Shown here piece after piece: positions 7,285 to 16,229 of a stretch of 40,661 bases of DNA (positions are counted from its first letter, which is position 1; the number at the start of each line of letters is the position of its first letter). The notes below the pieces were generated by a model. It worked only from the letters and a program-made list of their open reading frames with translations, was not told where the DNA came from and searched no databases. This stretch comes from Tateyamaria pelophila (lineage in GTDB: Bacteria > Pseudomonadota > Alphaproteobacteria > Rhodobacterales > Rhodobacteraceae), in assembly GCF_019966495.1 (NCBI RefSeq), contig NZ_JAIMIA010000039.1, forward strand, positions 1 to 40,661, read 5' to 3'. The position numbers were made by a program, and so were the translations under genes.

Positions 7285-10200
7285 ATGGACCGCACTGCTG
7301 TTTCCGACCTCGCCCTGGATCTTGATGCGGGCATGTATGCTGACGCCGAGGCGACGCTTGCCGACCTGGTCGATGTGGCCGCCCTCAGCCCCGACGACCG
7401 CGCCCAAATCTGCGCCAAAGCGGCCAAATTGGTGACGGCCATCCGCACCACGGCAGCGCCTGGATTGATGGAGGTGTTTCTGGCCGAATACGGCCTGTCG
7501 ACGGACGAAGGCGTTTCGCTGATGTGTCTGGCCGAAGCTTTGCTGCGGGTCCCCGACGCCGACACGATCGACGCCCTGATCGAAGACAAGATCGCCCCGT
7601 CGGACTGGGGCAAACACCTTGGACACTCGACTTCGAGCCTTGTGAATGCGTCAACATGGGCGCTGATGCTGACCGGCCGGGTGCTCGACGACGAACAACC
7701 AGGTCCGATCAAGCACCTGCGTGGCGCCATCAAACGGCTGGGTGAACCGGTGATCCGCAGCGCCGTGAGCCGCGCCATGAAGGAAATGGGCCGCCAATTC
7801 GTTCTGGGCGAAAACATCGTCTCTGCCATGGACCGCGCTGCGGGGATGGAGGCCAAAGGGTACACTTATTCCTACGACATGCTGGGCGAGGCCGCGATCA
7901 CCGAAGCCGATGCACGGCGCTATCACCTCAGCTACAGCCGCGCGATCTCGGCGATTGCGAATGCGTGCACCCATGACGACATCCGCGCCAATCCCGGGAT
8001 TTCCGTCAAGCTGTCGGCCTTGCATCCCCGCTATGAACGGGCGCAAGAGGATCGCGTGTTGCGCGACCTGGTGCCACGGTTGCGGTCGCTGGCCCTGCTG
8101 GCAAAATCTGCGGGCATGGGTCTGAACGTCGATGCCGAAGAAGCGGACAGGCTGTCCATCTCGCTTCAGGTCATCGAAGCCGTGATGTCGGAGGATGCCC
8201 TCGCAGGATGGGACGGCTTTGGCGTCGTGGTGCAGGCCTTTGGTCCACGTGCGGGCACCGTCATCGACACGCTCTACGATATGGCCGCGCGCTATGACCG
8301 GCGCATCATGGTGCGCCTCGTCAAGGGGGCCTATTGGGACACCGAGATCAAGCGTGCGCAGGTCGAAGGCATTAATGGCTTCCCTGTCTTTACCCGCAAA
8401 GCGGCCACAGACGTCTCCTATATCGCAAATGCCCGCAAATTACTGGGCATGACCGACCGGATCTATCCGCAGTTCGCGACCCATAACGCGCACACGGTGT
8501 CGGCGATCCTGCACATGGCGGGCAACCAACCCTATGAGTTCCAGCGCCTGCACGGTATGGGCGAAGCGATGCACAATATCGTGCTGCGCGAAAACAGCAC
8601 GCGCTGCCGGATCTATGCGCCCGTCGGTGCGCACCGCGACCTGTTGGCCTATTTGGTGCGCAGGCTGCTGGAAAACGGGGCCAACTCGAGCTTTGTGAAC
8701 CAGATCGTGGACGAGACCGTGCCAGCCGAAGTGGTTGCGGCCGATCCGTTCGAGATGCTGAACGACAACGCCGTGGTCATTCCAACAGGCCCGGACCTGT
8801 TTGCGCCAGAGCGGCGCAATTCGGCGGGCTTCGATCTGAGCCATGCACCGACATTGGCACAGATCGAAATCGCGCGCGCGCCATTCGCCACCAAACAATG
8901 GCATGCCACGCCGTTGACCGTTTCACCAACAGATGGATCCACACGTGACGTGATAAACCCGTCCAACCCAACCGATCAGGTTGGTACGGTCGCGGATGCG
9001 ACGCCTGAGGATGTCACGCAGGCCTATGCCGATGCGGCGCCTTGGGATGCGTCTGCCGACCAGCGCAAGGCCATTTTGATGGCGGCTGCCGATCTCTACG
9101 AAGCCAACTTTGGCGAACTCTTCGCGCTCTTGTGCCGCGAAGCGGGCAAGACCCTGCCCGATGCCGTGGCCGAATTGCGCGAAGCGGTGGATTTCCTGCG
9201 CTATTACGCCACTCAAGCGGATGGCACAGCCCCTGCCGGGACGTTCGTCTGTATCTCTCCATGGAACTTCCCTCTGGCCATTTTCACGGGTCAGATTGCC
9301 GCTGCATTGGCCGCGGGCAACGCCGTTTTGTCCAAGCCGGCGGAACAGACGCCGCTGATCTCGCATTTTGCCGTAACGCTGTTGCAAAAAGCCGGGGTCC
9401 CAGTAAGTGCGCTGCAACTTCTGCCCGGTGATGGCAGCATCGGTGCCGCGTTGACATCGGATGGCCGCACCAATGGCGTCGCCTTCACCGGATCAACCGC
9501 AACCGCCTTGCGCATTCGGTCCAGCCTGGCCGAGCACGCAGCCCCCGGCACGCCGCTGATCGCGGAAACGGGCGGGTTGAACGCGATGATCGTCGACAGC
9601 ACCGCCTTGCCCGAACAGGCCGTGCGCAGCATCGTTGAAAGCGCGTTCCAATCCGCAGGCCAGCGCTGCTCTGCCCTGCGCTGCCTCTATGTGCAGGAAG
9701 ACATCGCAAAGCCCTTCATCGAAATGCTGACCGGAGCGATGGACGCGTTGGTGGTTGGCGCGCCCTGGTCGCTGTCCACAGACGTCGGCCCCGTCATCGA
9801 TGCAACGGCAAAGGCCGGGATCGACGCACATATCGAAACCGCCAGCGCTGACGGGCGGGTTTTGCACCAGTTGAAATCACCAAGCGACGGCACCTATGTG
9901 GCCCCGACCCTGATCAAGGTTAACGGGATCGGCGATATGCAGCGCGAAATCTTCGGCCCGGTCCTGCATCTGGCGACCTTCAAGTCGAAAGATCTCGACC
10001 GGGTCATCGACGATATCAACGCCACCGGCTACGGACTGACCTTTGGCCTGCACACCCGCATTGACGACCGCGTCCAACATGTGGCTGACCGGATCAAGGC
10101 AGGCAATATCTATGTCAACCGCAACCAGATCGGCGCCATCGTCGGCAGCCAACCCTTTGGCGGTCTCGGTCTGTCCGGCACCGGACCCAAGGCCGGCGGA

Positions 10201-10695
10201 CCCGATTACCTGATGCGCTACCGCGCTGCCGCTCCATCGGGCGCGGCGTCAAATTGGACATCGAAAGCTGCGCTGCCTGCACTTCCGGCGTCCAAAATCA
10301 CGACGCAACGCGACGTCGCGTTGCCCGGACCGACAGGCGAATCGAATGTGCTGAGCCATCACGCCAAACCCGCGTTGCTGTGCATTGGACCGGGCGCAGA
10401 AGCAGCGAAAGCGCAAGCAGACGCAATTCGGGCTCTGGGCGGTCACGCCGTCATGGCAACCGGGAATATCGCGCCGCACGACCTGACCACAGGCCCGGCC
10501 TATGGTGGCGTGATCTGGTGGGGAGACATGGACACGGCCAAGGCCATGGAACAGGCGCTCGCCGCCCGCAAAGGCCCTATCATCGCGCTGATCACCGGCC
10601 AGCCCGACCGGGCGCATGCCTTGAACGAGCGGCACATCTGCGTCGATACAACAGCGTCCGGCGGGAACGCGGCGCTGCTGGGCGCGGCCAGTTGA
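7285..10695 (+). CDS. putA: bifunctional proline dehydrogenase / P5C dehydrogenase PutA
   Basis: PutA oxidises proline to pyrroline-5-carboxylate with FAD, then to glutamate with NAD, passing electrons to quinone at the membrane. The N-terminal half is the PRODH barrel (SVKLSALHPRYE, VRLVKGAYWDTEIK, FATHNAH, YAPVGAHRDLLAYLVRRLLE). The second half is an aldehyde dehydrogenase domain with ISPWNFPLAIFTGQ, FTGSTATA, general base Glu in AETGG (codon at 9565) and catalytic Cys in GQRCSALR (codon at 9667). About 120 C-terminal residues form the extra domain of longer PutA types. There is no N-terminal ribbon-helix-helix as in E. coli PutA, which fits control by PutR. An upstream ATG at 7267 is in frame, but AAAAGGAA at 7271-7278 is well placed for 7285 (1136 residues). 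Confidence 0.97.
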   Translation: MDRTAVSDLALDLDAGMYADAEATLADLVDVAALSPDDRAQICAKAAKLVTAIRTTAAPGLMEVFLAEYGLSTDEGVSLMCLAEALLRVPDADTIDALIEDKIAPSDWGKHLGHSTSSLVNASTWALMLTGRVLDDEQPGPIKHLRGAIKRLGEPVIRSAVSRAMKEMGRQFVLGENIVSAMDRAAGMEAKGYTYSYDMLGEAAITEADARRYHLSYSRAISAIANACTHDDIRANPGISVKLSALHPRYERAQEDRVLRDLVPRLRSLALLAKSAGMGLNVDAEEADRLSISLQVIEAVMSEDALAGWDGFGVVVQAFGPRAGTVIDTLYDMAARYDRRIMVRLVKGAYWDTEIKRAQVEGINGFPVFTRKAATDVSYIANARKLLGMTDRIYPQFATHNAHTVSAILHMAGNQPYEFQRLHGMGEAMHNIVLRENSTRCRIYAPVGAHRDLLAYLVRRLLENGANSSFVNQIVDETVPAEVVAADPFEMLNDNAVVIPTGPDLFAPERRNSAGFDLSHAPTLAQIEIARAPFATKQWHATPLTVSPTDGSTRDVINPSNPTDQVGTVADATPEDVTQAYADAAPWDASADQRKAILMAAADLYEANFGELFALLCREAGKTLPDAVAELREAVDFLRYYATQADGTAPAGTFVCISPWNFPLAIFTGQIAAALAAGNAVLSKPAEQTPLISHFAVTLLQKAGVPVSALQLLPGDGSIGAALTSDGRTNGVAFTGSTATALRIRSSLAEHAAPGTPLIAETGGLNAMIVDSTALPEQAVRSIVESAFQSAGQRCSALRCLYVQEDIAKPFIEMLTGAMDALVVGAPWSLSTDVGPVIDATAKAGIDAHIETASADGRVLHQLKSPSDGTYVAPTLIKVNGIGDMQREIFGPVLHLATFKSKDLDRVIDDINATGYGLTFGLHTRIDDRVQHVADRIKAGNIYVNRNQIGAIVGSQPFGGLGLSGTGPKAGGPDYLMRYRAAAPSGAASNWTSKAALPALPASKITTQRDVALPGPTGESNVLSHHAKPALLCIGPGAEAAKAQADAIRALGGHAVMATGNIAPHDLTTGPAYGGVIWWGDMDTAKAMEQALAARKGPIIALITGQPDRAHALNERHICVDTTASGGNAALLGAAS

Positions 10696-10723
10696 TGGTG
10701 ATAACCGCGCGCCTGTAACCCAC

Positions 10724-10761
10724 CAGAAGCCGAGGCCGGAGCGCCTCGGCTTCTGTTTTTC
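10724..10761 (+). terminator. intrinsic terminator of putA
   Basis: A perfect 12-bp stem (arms 10724-10735 and 10744-10755, core GAAGCCGAGG/CCTCGGCTTC) with an 8-base loop is followed by a T-run at 10756-10760. It lies about 30 bases after the putA stop. Confidence 0.9.
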
Positions 10762-10942
10762 AAAACTCTGACGTCTTCAAATCAGGCGTCGAAACTTACG
10801 TTGATTTTCAAGTCGTGCGCCGCCCCGAACTCAGCTCGATTGAGCAGCAAAATCGACGTCCTCAGTGGCGGGACACGCTCTGCGGAGCCACCTGACCGGA
10901 CAACCGCTTGACGCCGTTCCACCAATGAACCAGCGTGCAACA

Positions 10943-11677
10943 ATGTTTCCGATCCGCGATCATAATCCATCCGGGCGCACGCCTTACATGACCTACCTTT
11001 TGATGGCCATAAACGTCGCCGTCTTTCTCAGCTATATTGGACTGTTTGAGAATCCACGCGGCCTGGACTTGTTTTTTTCGCAGTACGGAACAATCCCCGG
11101 ACGGCTGACATTGGGCGGAGGTTACGAAACTCTGCTGACATCCATGTTCCTCCATGGCGGTTGGATGCATCTGGCGGGCAACATGCTGTTTTTGTATATT
11201 TTTGGCGACAACGTCGAAGGCGAAATGGGCCATGGACCATTCCTCGGTTTCTACATCTGCACAGGGATTCTGGCCGGGCTCATACATGTGATCTCCGCCC
11301 CCTATTCCGCCGTCCCGACGGTCGGTGCGTCCGGTGCGATTGCAGGCGTGATGGGCGGATACCTGTTGCTGTTTCCAAGAGCGCGCGTCGATATTCTGCT
11401 GATCCTGATCGTGTTCATCCGGGTGTTCCCGATCCCGGCCTGGATCATGTTGATGGTCTGGTTCGGCATGCAGTTCATCGGTGGGGCTGCGTCCAACCCG
11501 GACGAAGGCGGCGTCGCCTATTGGGCCCATACCGGAGGGTTTATCGCCGGGCTGATCCTGACGATTCCGCTCTGGCTCAAGCGCGGTGGTCCTGCATTCT
11601 GGCGACGCACGCACGGACGACCCCCACACCCCGAAGCGCGGTATGCGCGCTCGAGCATCCCCAAGGTGCGGCGATGA
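10943..11677 (+). CDS. rhomboid family intramembrane serine protease
   Basis: Rhomboids cleave transmembrane substrates inside the inner membrane. From the start at 10943 the protein has 244 residues and at least six hydrophobic segments. The catalytic Ser lies in GASGAIAG (S130, after TM4) and the catalytic His in WAHTGGF (H196). The loop containing HGGWMHLAGNMLFLYIFGDNVE shows the conserved HxxxN part of TM2. MFPIRDHNPSG is the usual beginning in related proteins, so 10943 is preferred. In-frame ATGs at 10925 and 10865 would add 6 or 26 residues; none has a strong ribosome binding site. The stop overlaps the start of the next gene (ATGA at 11674-11677), implying translational coupling. Substrates are unknown. 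Confidence 0.9.
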   Translation: MFPIRDHNPSGRTPYMTYLLMAINVAVFLSYIGLFENPRGLDLFFSQYGTIPGRLTLGGGYETLLTSMFLHGGWMHLAGNMLFLYIFGDNVEGEMGHGPFLGFYICTGILAGLIHVISAPYSAVPTVGASGAIAGVMGGYLLLFPRARVDILLILIVFIRVFPIPAWIMLMVWFGMQFIGGAASNPDEGGVAYWAHTGGFIAGLILTIPLWLKRGGPAFWRRTHGRPPHPEARYARSSIPKVRR

Positions 11678-12036
11678 AAGCCAGCTGCCATTGCGGAGCC
11701 GTCGTGCTCGACGTCACCCTGACGGAGGGCTTGGCCTCTGCCGCCCGATGCGATTGCTCGTTTTGCCGCAGGCGCGCGGCCCCTGCAGTGACCGTGTCAA
11801 AAGACAGCGTGCAAATTGTGCAAGGGGCGGACAGTCTGACTCTGTACCAGTGGGGCACGAAAACAGCGCGTCACCATTTCTGCAAAATCTGCGGCATCTA
11901 CATGTTCCATAATCAGCGGGCCGATCCGACCAAGGCCGGGGTCAACATGGGAACGCTCGAAGGCGTCAACCCCGCAGACCACGAACCGATCCGCTGTAAC
12001 GACGGGGTCAACCACCCATCAGACCGCAAGGACTGA
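11674..12036 (+). CDS. GFA-fold (Mss4-like) zinc protein
   Basis: This 120-residue protein belongs to the family named after glutathione-dependent formaldehyde-activating enzyme, although most members have no proven activity. The zinc ligand pattern is complete: C5 and C7 (CHCG), C26/C28/C31 (RCDCSFC), and C70/C73 (FCKICG). The C-terminal segment contains the family-typical GVNMGTLEGVNP. It overlaps the rhomboid gene by four bases and is probably co-translated with it. Whether it binds glutathione is not known. Confidence 0.85.
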   Translation: MKASCHCGAVVLDVTLTEGLASAARCDCSFCRRRAAPAVTVSKDSVQIVQGADSLTLYQWGTKTARHHFCKICGIYMFHNQRADPTKAGVNMGTLEGVNPADHEPIRCNDGVNHPSDRKD

Positions 12037-12059
12037 AACGCACCGGCTGACACAAGCGG

Positions 12060-12095
12060 CAAACAAAACATGGCGTCTGGCCGCATCGCGGCCAG
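12060..12095 (-). terminator. hairpin between convergent genes
   Basis: CTGGCCGC (12077-12084) and GCGGCCAG (12088-12095) form an 8-bp stem with a 3-base loop. Read on the minus strand it is followed by a loose T-rich tract (TGTTTTGTTT at about 12061-12070). It probably terminates the inositol monophosphatase gene. Confidence 0.5.
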
Positions 12096-12104
12096 TCCGT
12101 TGGA

Positions 12105-12890
12105 TCAGACCCGGATGATCTTGGCGAGGTGCGCGAACATCGGCTCATTGGCACAGATGATTTCGCCATCCTCCAGCATATTGTTGCCAAGCGTCAAAGG
12201 CTCGACAAGCCCGCCTGCCTCTTTCACGATCAGCAGACCCGCCGCGATGTCCCAGGCGTTCAACCGGCGCTCCCAATAGCCATCATAGCGGCCCGCCGCC
12301 ACATAAGCCAGATCCAGCGCCGCAGCACCGAAACGGCGCACACCGGAACAGACCGGCATCAGACGCGCCAATTCCTTCAGGGTCTCCGGCAGATCGGAGC
12401 GCCCGCCAAAGGGTAGACCCGTCGAAAAGAGACCTTCGATCATCTTCGTGCGGCCCGACACACGCAGACGCGTATCATTCATGAATGCGCCCTGCCCTTT
12501 CTCGGCAAAAAACATCTCGTCCTTGGCTGGATCATAGACGACCCCCGCGACGACATTGCCCTTATGCTCCAACGCAATGGAAACAGCCCAATGCGGCAAT
12601 CCATGCAAAAAATTGGTGGTGCCATCGAGCGGATCCACAATCCAGCGCCGTGTCGGGTCTTCGCCGTCCTCTTCGCCGCCCTCTTCGGCCAGCCAGCCAT
12701 AGGTGGGACGCGCGGTGCGCAACTCTTCACGGATGATGGCCTCGGCGGCAATGTCCGCTTTGGAAACAAAGTCACCCGGCCCCTTGGAGGACACCTGGAG
12801 GTTTTCGACCTCACGGAAGTCCTTGACCAGCGACCGGCCGGCTTTGCGCGCGGCCTTCATCATGATGTTAAGATTTGCGCTGCCTTGCAT
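12105..12890 (-). CDS. suhB: inositol monophosphatase family protein (SuhB-like)
   Basis: This magnesium-dependent phosphomonoesterase has 261 residues. It has the family metal-binding motifs: EE at 69-70 in WLAEEGG, WIVDPLDGTTNF at 83-94, and the C-terminal WDIAAGLLIVKEAGG near residue 214. Substrates may include myo-inositol-1-phosphate or other small phosphates. In some bacteria SuhB also takes part in ribosomal RNA transcription complexes, which cannot be judged here. The start (MQGSANLNIMMKAARKAG) is the usual one. Its promoter lies in the 296-bp gap before the divergent oxidoreductase. Confidence 0.93.
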   Translation of the reverse strand: MQGSANLNIMMKAARKAGRSLVKDFREVENLQVSSKGPGDFVSKADIAAEAIIREELRTARPTYGWLAEEGGEEDGEDPTRRWIVDPLDGTTNFLHGLPHWAVSIALEHKGNVVAGVVYDPAKDEMFFAEKGQGAFMNDTRLRVSGRTKMIEGLFSTGLPFGGRSDLPETLKELARLMPVCSGVRRFGAAALDLAYVAAGRYDGYWERRLNAWDIAAGLLIVKEAGGLVEPLTLGNNMLEDGEIICANEPMFAHLAKIIRV

Positions 12891-13186
12891 GGGGTCGCTC
12901 CGAAAGGATATGGGATCAGACGCGCGCTATACGCCGCATGGGTGCCCTTGCCAAGAGGCGGCCGGGCCCGCAGCACCCGCAGACCCGTAATTTGGAAAAA
13001 CAGAATGCCGCAGTGCCTTGGAACAATGCCGGTCAAGTTCGCGTATGCGACCGACAAACTGCACTGCCCCCACTCCACCCGCTTTGCAAATTTCAAAACA
13101 CGGCACTTGCGATAAAAGTATGTGCCCAACCGCTGAACAAGATACACAGTCCAAATGACGCACCCAGCAACTGCAGAGGACCCCTC

Positions 13187-14224
13187 ATGACCGATCAAAT
13201 GCAACACATCACCCTGGCCAGCCGCCCGAACGGGGCACCGGTGCCGGACAACTTTGCGCTCGAAACCTGCGCGGTTCCCACGCCAAAGGACGGCGAGGTG
13301 CTGGTGCGTGTTCACTACATGTCGCTTGATCCCTACATGCGTGGGCGCATGGATGACGCAAAGTCCTACGCAGCACCGGTGCCCATCGGCGGCACGATGG
13401 AAGGCGGCGGTGTCGGCAAGGTTATCCAATCCAAGGCCGACGGTTTCGAACCCGGCGATTATGTATTCGGCATGCTGGGCTGGGCCACCCATGCCATCCA
13501 ACCCGCCAAAATGCTGCGCAAGATTGACCCCGACATCGTCCCCATCACCACGGCACTCGGCGTCTTGGGCATGCCCGGCTTTACCGGCTGGCACGGATTG
13601 ATGGAATATGGTCGCCCAAAGGCAGGTGAAACGCTTGTAGTGGCGGCAGCGACCGGCCCTGTGGGATCCATGGTCGGGCAACTGGCAAAGTCTCTCGGCC
13701 TGCGCACGGTCGGAATCGCCGGTGGCGCTGACAAATGCGCGCTCGCCACTGATACATTCGGCTTCGACGCCTGTCTCGACCACCGGGCCCACGACGATGC
13801 CCGCAGCCTGCGCGCCGCGGTCAAGCAGGCCGCCCCCGATGGGATCGACATTTATTTCGAAAACGTGGGCGGTAAGGTGCTCGAAGCCGTTATGCCCCTG
13901 ATGAACCCCTTCGGACGAATTCCCGTCTGCGGCATGATCTCGTGGTACAATGCGGGCGGTCTGGGGGCAGGAGCCGACGCGCCCATGTCAGCACCTGCGC
14001 TGTGGCGACCCATTCTGGTCAATTTCCTCAACGTACAAGGTTTCATCATCTCAAACCACTGGAACCAGTATCCGACATTTCTGACCGAAGTGACGCCCAA
14101 GGTGATCCGTGGCGATATCAAGCTGGTCGAAGACATCGCCGAAGGGCTGGAAAACGCGCCGGAGGCTTTCATTGGCCTGCTGCAAGGCCGCAACGTCGGC
14201 AAACAGATCGTCAAAGTGATCTGA
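13187..14224 (+). CDS. NADP-dependent oxidoreductase, zinc-free MDR (CurA/YncB type)
   Basis: This 345-residue medium-chain dehydrogenase/reductase lacks zinc ligands. It has the leukotriene-B4 dehydrogenase/CurA features: YMSLDPYMRGRM near residue 45, GGTMEGGGVGKV near 68-79, the nucleotide-binding AAATGPVGSMVGQLAK near 150-165, and FENVGG near 224. It likely reduces the double bond of enones with NADPH; the substrate is unknown. AGAGGA lies about eight bases before the ATG at 13187. Open frame continues upstream, but there codon use changes and no start is convincing. Confidence 0.92.
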   Translation: MTDQMQHITLASRPNGAPVPDNFALETCAVPTPKDGEVLVRVHYMSLDPYMRGRMDDAKSYAAPVPIGGTMEGGGVGKVIQSKADGFEPGDYVFGMLGWATHAIQPAKMLRKIDPDIVPITTALGVLGMPGFTGWHGLMEYGRPKAGETLVVAAATGPVGSMVGQLAKSLGLRTVGIAGGADKCALATDTFGFDACLDHRAHDDARSLRAAVKQAAPDGIDIYFENVGGKVLEAVMPLMNPFGRIPVCGMISWYNAGGLGAGADAPMSAPALWRPILVNFLNVQGFIISNHWNQYPTFLTEVTPKVIRGDIKLVEDIAEGLENAPEAFIGLLQGRNVGKQIVKVI

Positions 14225-14311
14225 CGCGATCCGGGTCGGCGGGCGGGCGCCTTTCGCGACAGCGAAACAGAGCCGCACGTCGACGCGCGCCCCGGTGATT
14301 TGGCAAACCGT

Positions 14312-15217
14312 TCAGACAGCCTGCAGTTTTCGCGCCTCGTCACGTGCCAAGGCAATCAGCTTTTCCATGTAAGGCTTGTCCCGGTCCTCACTGCGCACCG
14401 CAGCATAGAGGCTACGGGTCAGGCCCTTCTTTGTCAGAGGGCGGGTCACGTAATCGCTGGAATATTTTACCTCACGTACCACCCAATCCGGCAGCACGGA
14501 CACCCCACGATTTGACGCGACCAACAGCAAGATCACCGCTGTCAGCTCCGCCTGGCGCACGGCTGCCGGTTCCACCTTGGCCGGTATCAACAACTGACTG
14601 AATACATCCAGACGAGACCGCTCCACCGGATAGGTGATCAGGGTCTGATCCCGAAAATCCTCCGCCTCGATAAAGGGCTTCTGCGCCAGGGGGTGCACAC
14701 TGGCGGCCACGAAAACAGGTGCGTAATCAAACAGTTCGATGAACTCGATCCCCGGCAGATCTTCCGGATCGGACGACACCACCAAATCCACTTCTTCCTT
14801 CAACAACGCAGGCAATGCGTCAAAGGCCAGCCCCGGACGGATATCGACATCCACATCCGGCCAGGCGCGGCGAAACGCTTCCAACACCGGAAACAGCCAT
14901 TCGAAACAGGCATGGCACTCGATCGCGATATGCATCCTGCCGGTCGATCCGTCGCGCAGTGACGAAAACTCGTCCTGCATCGCCTCGACTTGCGGCAATA
15001 TCTGCTCGGCCAGACGCAAAAGGCGTAAGCCCGCGGCAGACAGCTTCAAGGGTTTGGATCGCCGCACGAACAACTCGACACCGGCCTGCGCTTCCAATCC
15101 TTTCACCTGATGGCTCAGCGCGGATTGGGTGATATGCAGGCGCTCCGCCGCACGTGCCAGCCCGCCCTCATCGTGAATGGCCTTGATCGTGCGCAGGTGG
15201 CGAAACTCAATATGCAT
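14312..15217 (-). CDS. metR: LysR family transcriptional regulator, MetR-like
   Basis: This 301-residue LysR regulator has an N-terminal winged helix-turn-helix (MHIEFRHLRTIKAIHDEGGL, then RAAERLHITQSALSHQVKGLE). A periplasmic-binding-protein-like effector domain follows (IAIECHACFEWLFPVLEAFR near residues 94-113). MHIEFRHL and IECHACFEWLFP are typical of MetR, whose co-effector is homocysteine. It is transcribed away from metF, as expected for a methionine-pathway regulator. The open frame extends to 15337, but that would run across the metF start, so Met at 15217 is chosen. Confidence 0.88.
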   Translation of the reverse strand: MHIEFRHLRTIKAIHDEGGLARAAERLHITQSALSHQVKGLEAQAGVELFVRRSKPLKLSAAGLRLLRLAEQILPQVEAMQDEFSSLRDGSTGRMHIAIECHACFEWLFPVLEAFRRAWPDVDVDIRPGLAFDALPALLKEEVDLVVSSDPEDLPGIEFIELFDYAPVFVAASVHPLAQKPFIEAEDFRDQTLITYPVERSRLDVFSQLLIPAKVEPAAVRQAELTAVILLLVASNRGVSVLPDWVVREVKYSSDYVTRPLTKKGLTRSLYAAVRSEDRDKPYMEKLIALARDEARKLQAV

Positions 15218-15228
15218 GCGAGACTCAT

Positions 15229-15262
15229 GTTTATGATGAAAGTTATGAATTTGCCTCATCAT
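15229..15262. promoter_or_regulatory. candidate LysR/MetR binding region upstream of metF
   Basis: The AT-rich gap holds an imperfect dyad: ATGATG at 15233-15238 and CATCAT at 15257-15262. Between them lie TGAAAG and TATGAA half-site-like words similar to MetR boxes (TGAA...TTCA). AAGGAG at 15293-15298 is the metF ribosome binding site. Confidence 0.35.
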
Positions 15263-15303
15263 ACTAAACCGGTCATACTCGAAACAACCCCAAAGGAGTC
15301 GCC

Positions 15304-16161
15304 ATGACCGCCCTGTCTTTTGAAACCTTCCCGCCAAAATCGCTCGATGCTTCGTTTCACTTGTGGGACACGGTGCAAGCCCTCAGCCCGCTGGAGCCGC
15401 GATTTATCTCGGTCACCTACGGTGCAGGCGGCTCGACGCAGGCCCTGACGCAGGAAGCCGCCCAAACGCTGCGCAAGACATCCGGTCTGCCCGTTGCGGC
15501 GCATCTGACATGCACCGGACAAAGCAAGTCGGACGTGCTGCGTACCGCCTCCCGCTTTGCGGCGTCGGGCATCAGCGACATCGTCGCGCTGCGCGGCGAC
15601 GCGGAAAATGGCGGAGCCTTCACGCCCCATCCTGAAGGCTATGCCAACAGCGTTGAACTGATCGAAGCGCTGGCTAAGATGGGCAAATTCAACATCCGCG
15701 TCGGTGCATATCCTGACAGCCACCCGGACGCGGCTTCCATGGCGCAGAATATCGACTGGCTCAAAGCCAAGATCGATGCAGGTGCGTCCGAAGCGATCAC
15801 ACAATTCTTCTTTGAAGCGGACAGTTTCCTGCGGTTCCGCGATGCCTGTGCCGATGCCGGGATCACTGCACCGATCACGCCCGGGATCTTGCCGGTGGCA
15901 AACTGGAAGCGGGCAAAGGCCTTCGCGGATCGTTGTGGCACGCCCGTCGACGTGGTCACCGCAACCGCCTTCGACCGGGCAGAGCGCGAGGACCGGGCAG
16001 AGCTTTTCGCCCTGACCCATTGTGCCGACCTTTGCGATACACTGGTCAGCGAAGGGGTCGATGCGTTGCACTTCTATACGCTCAACCGCCCCGATCTGAC
16101 GCTGAAGGTCTGCCGCGCATTGGGTTTGGTCCCTGCCGCGGCAATCCGCAACGTGGCGTAA
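15304..16161 (+). CDS. metF: methylenetetrahydrofolate reductase
   Basis: MetF reduces 5,10-methylene-THF to 5-methyl-THF with FAD and NADH, supplying the methyl group for methionine synthesis. The 285-residue protein starts MTALSFETFPPKS (family motif with catalytic Glu7). It also contains FISVTYGAGGST near residue 35-46, HLTC near 65, DIVALRGD near 93-100, and ITQFFFEADSF near 165-175. The length is normal for the bacterial single-domain enzyme. A strong AAGGAG lies six bases before the start. No downstream methionine gene is in the window. Confidence 0.96.
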   Translation: MTALSFETFPPKSLDASFHLWDTVQALSPLEPRFISVTYGAGGSTQALTQEAAQTLRKTSGLPVAAHLTCTGQSKSDVLRTASRFAASGISDIVALRGDAENGGAFTPHPEGYANSVELIEALAKMGKFNIRVGAYPDSHPDAASMAQNIDWLKAKIDAGASEAITQFFFEADSFLRFRDACADAGITAPITPGILPVANWKRAKAFADRCGTPVDVVTATAFDRAEREDRAELFALTHCADLCDTLVSEGVDALHFYTLNRPDLTLKVCRALGLVPAAAIRNVA

Positions 16162-16203
16162 GTTCAAAAGCGTTGGACCGATCGGTTTGACCAGCCTAGG
16201 CTT

Positions 16204-16220
16204 CGCTGAAATCTTCAGCG
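16204..16220 (+). promoter_or_regulatory. small hairpin directly before the thioesterase ribosome binding site
   Basis: CGCTGAA (16204-16210) and TTCAGCG (16214-16220) form a perfect 7-bp stem with loop ATC. It is immediately followed by GGAG (16220-16223), the probable ribosome binding site of the ATG at 16230. It may be a short metF terminator without a T-run or a translational control element. Confidence 0.35.
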
Positions 16221-16229
16221 GAGCCATAT

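Noticed and set aside
14252-14267. TTTCGC/GCGAAA hairpin as terminator between the oxidoreductase and LysR genes
   Set aside because: Only a 6-bp stem without a T-run; too weak to call.
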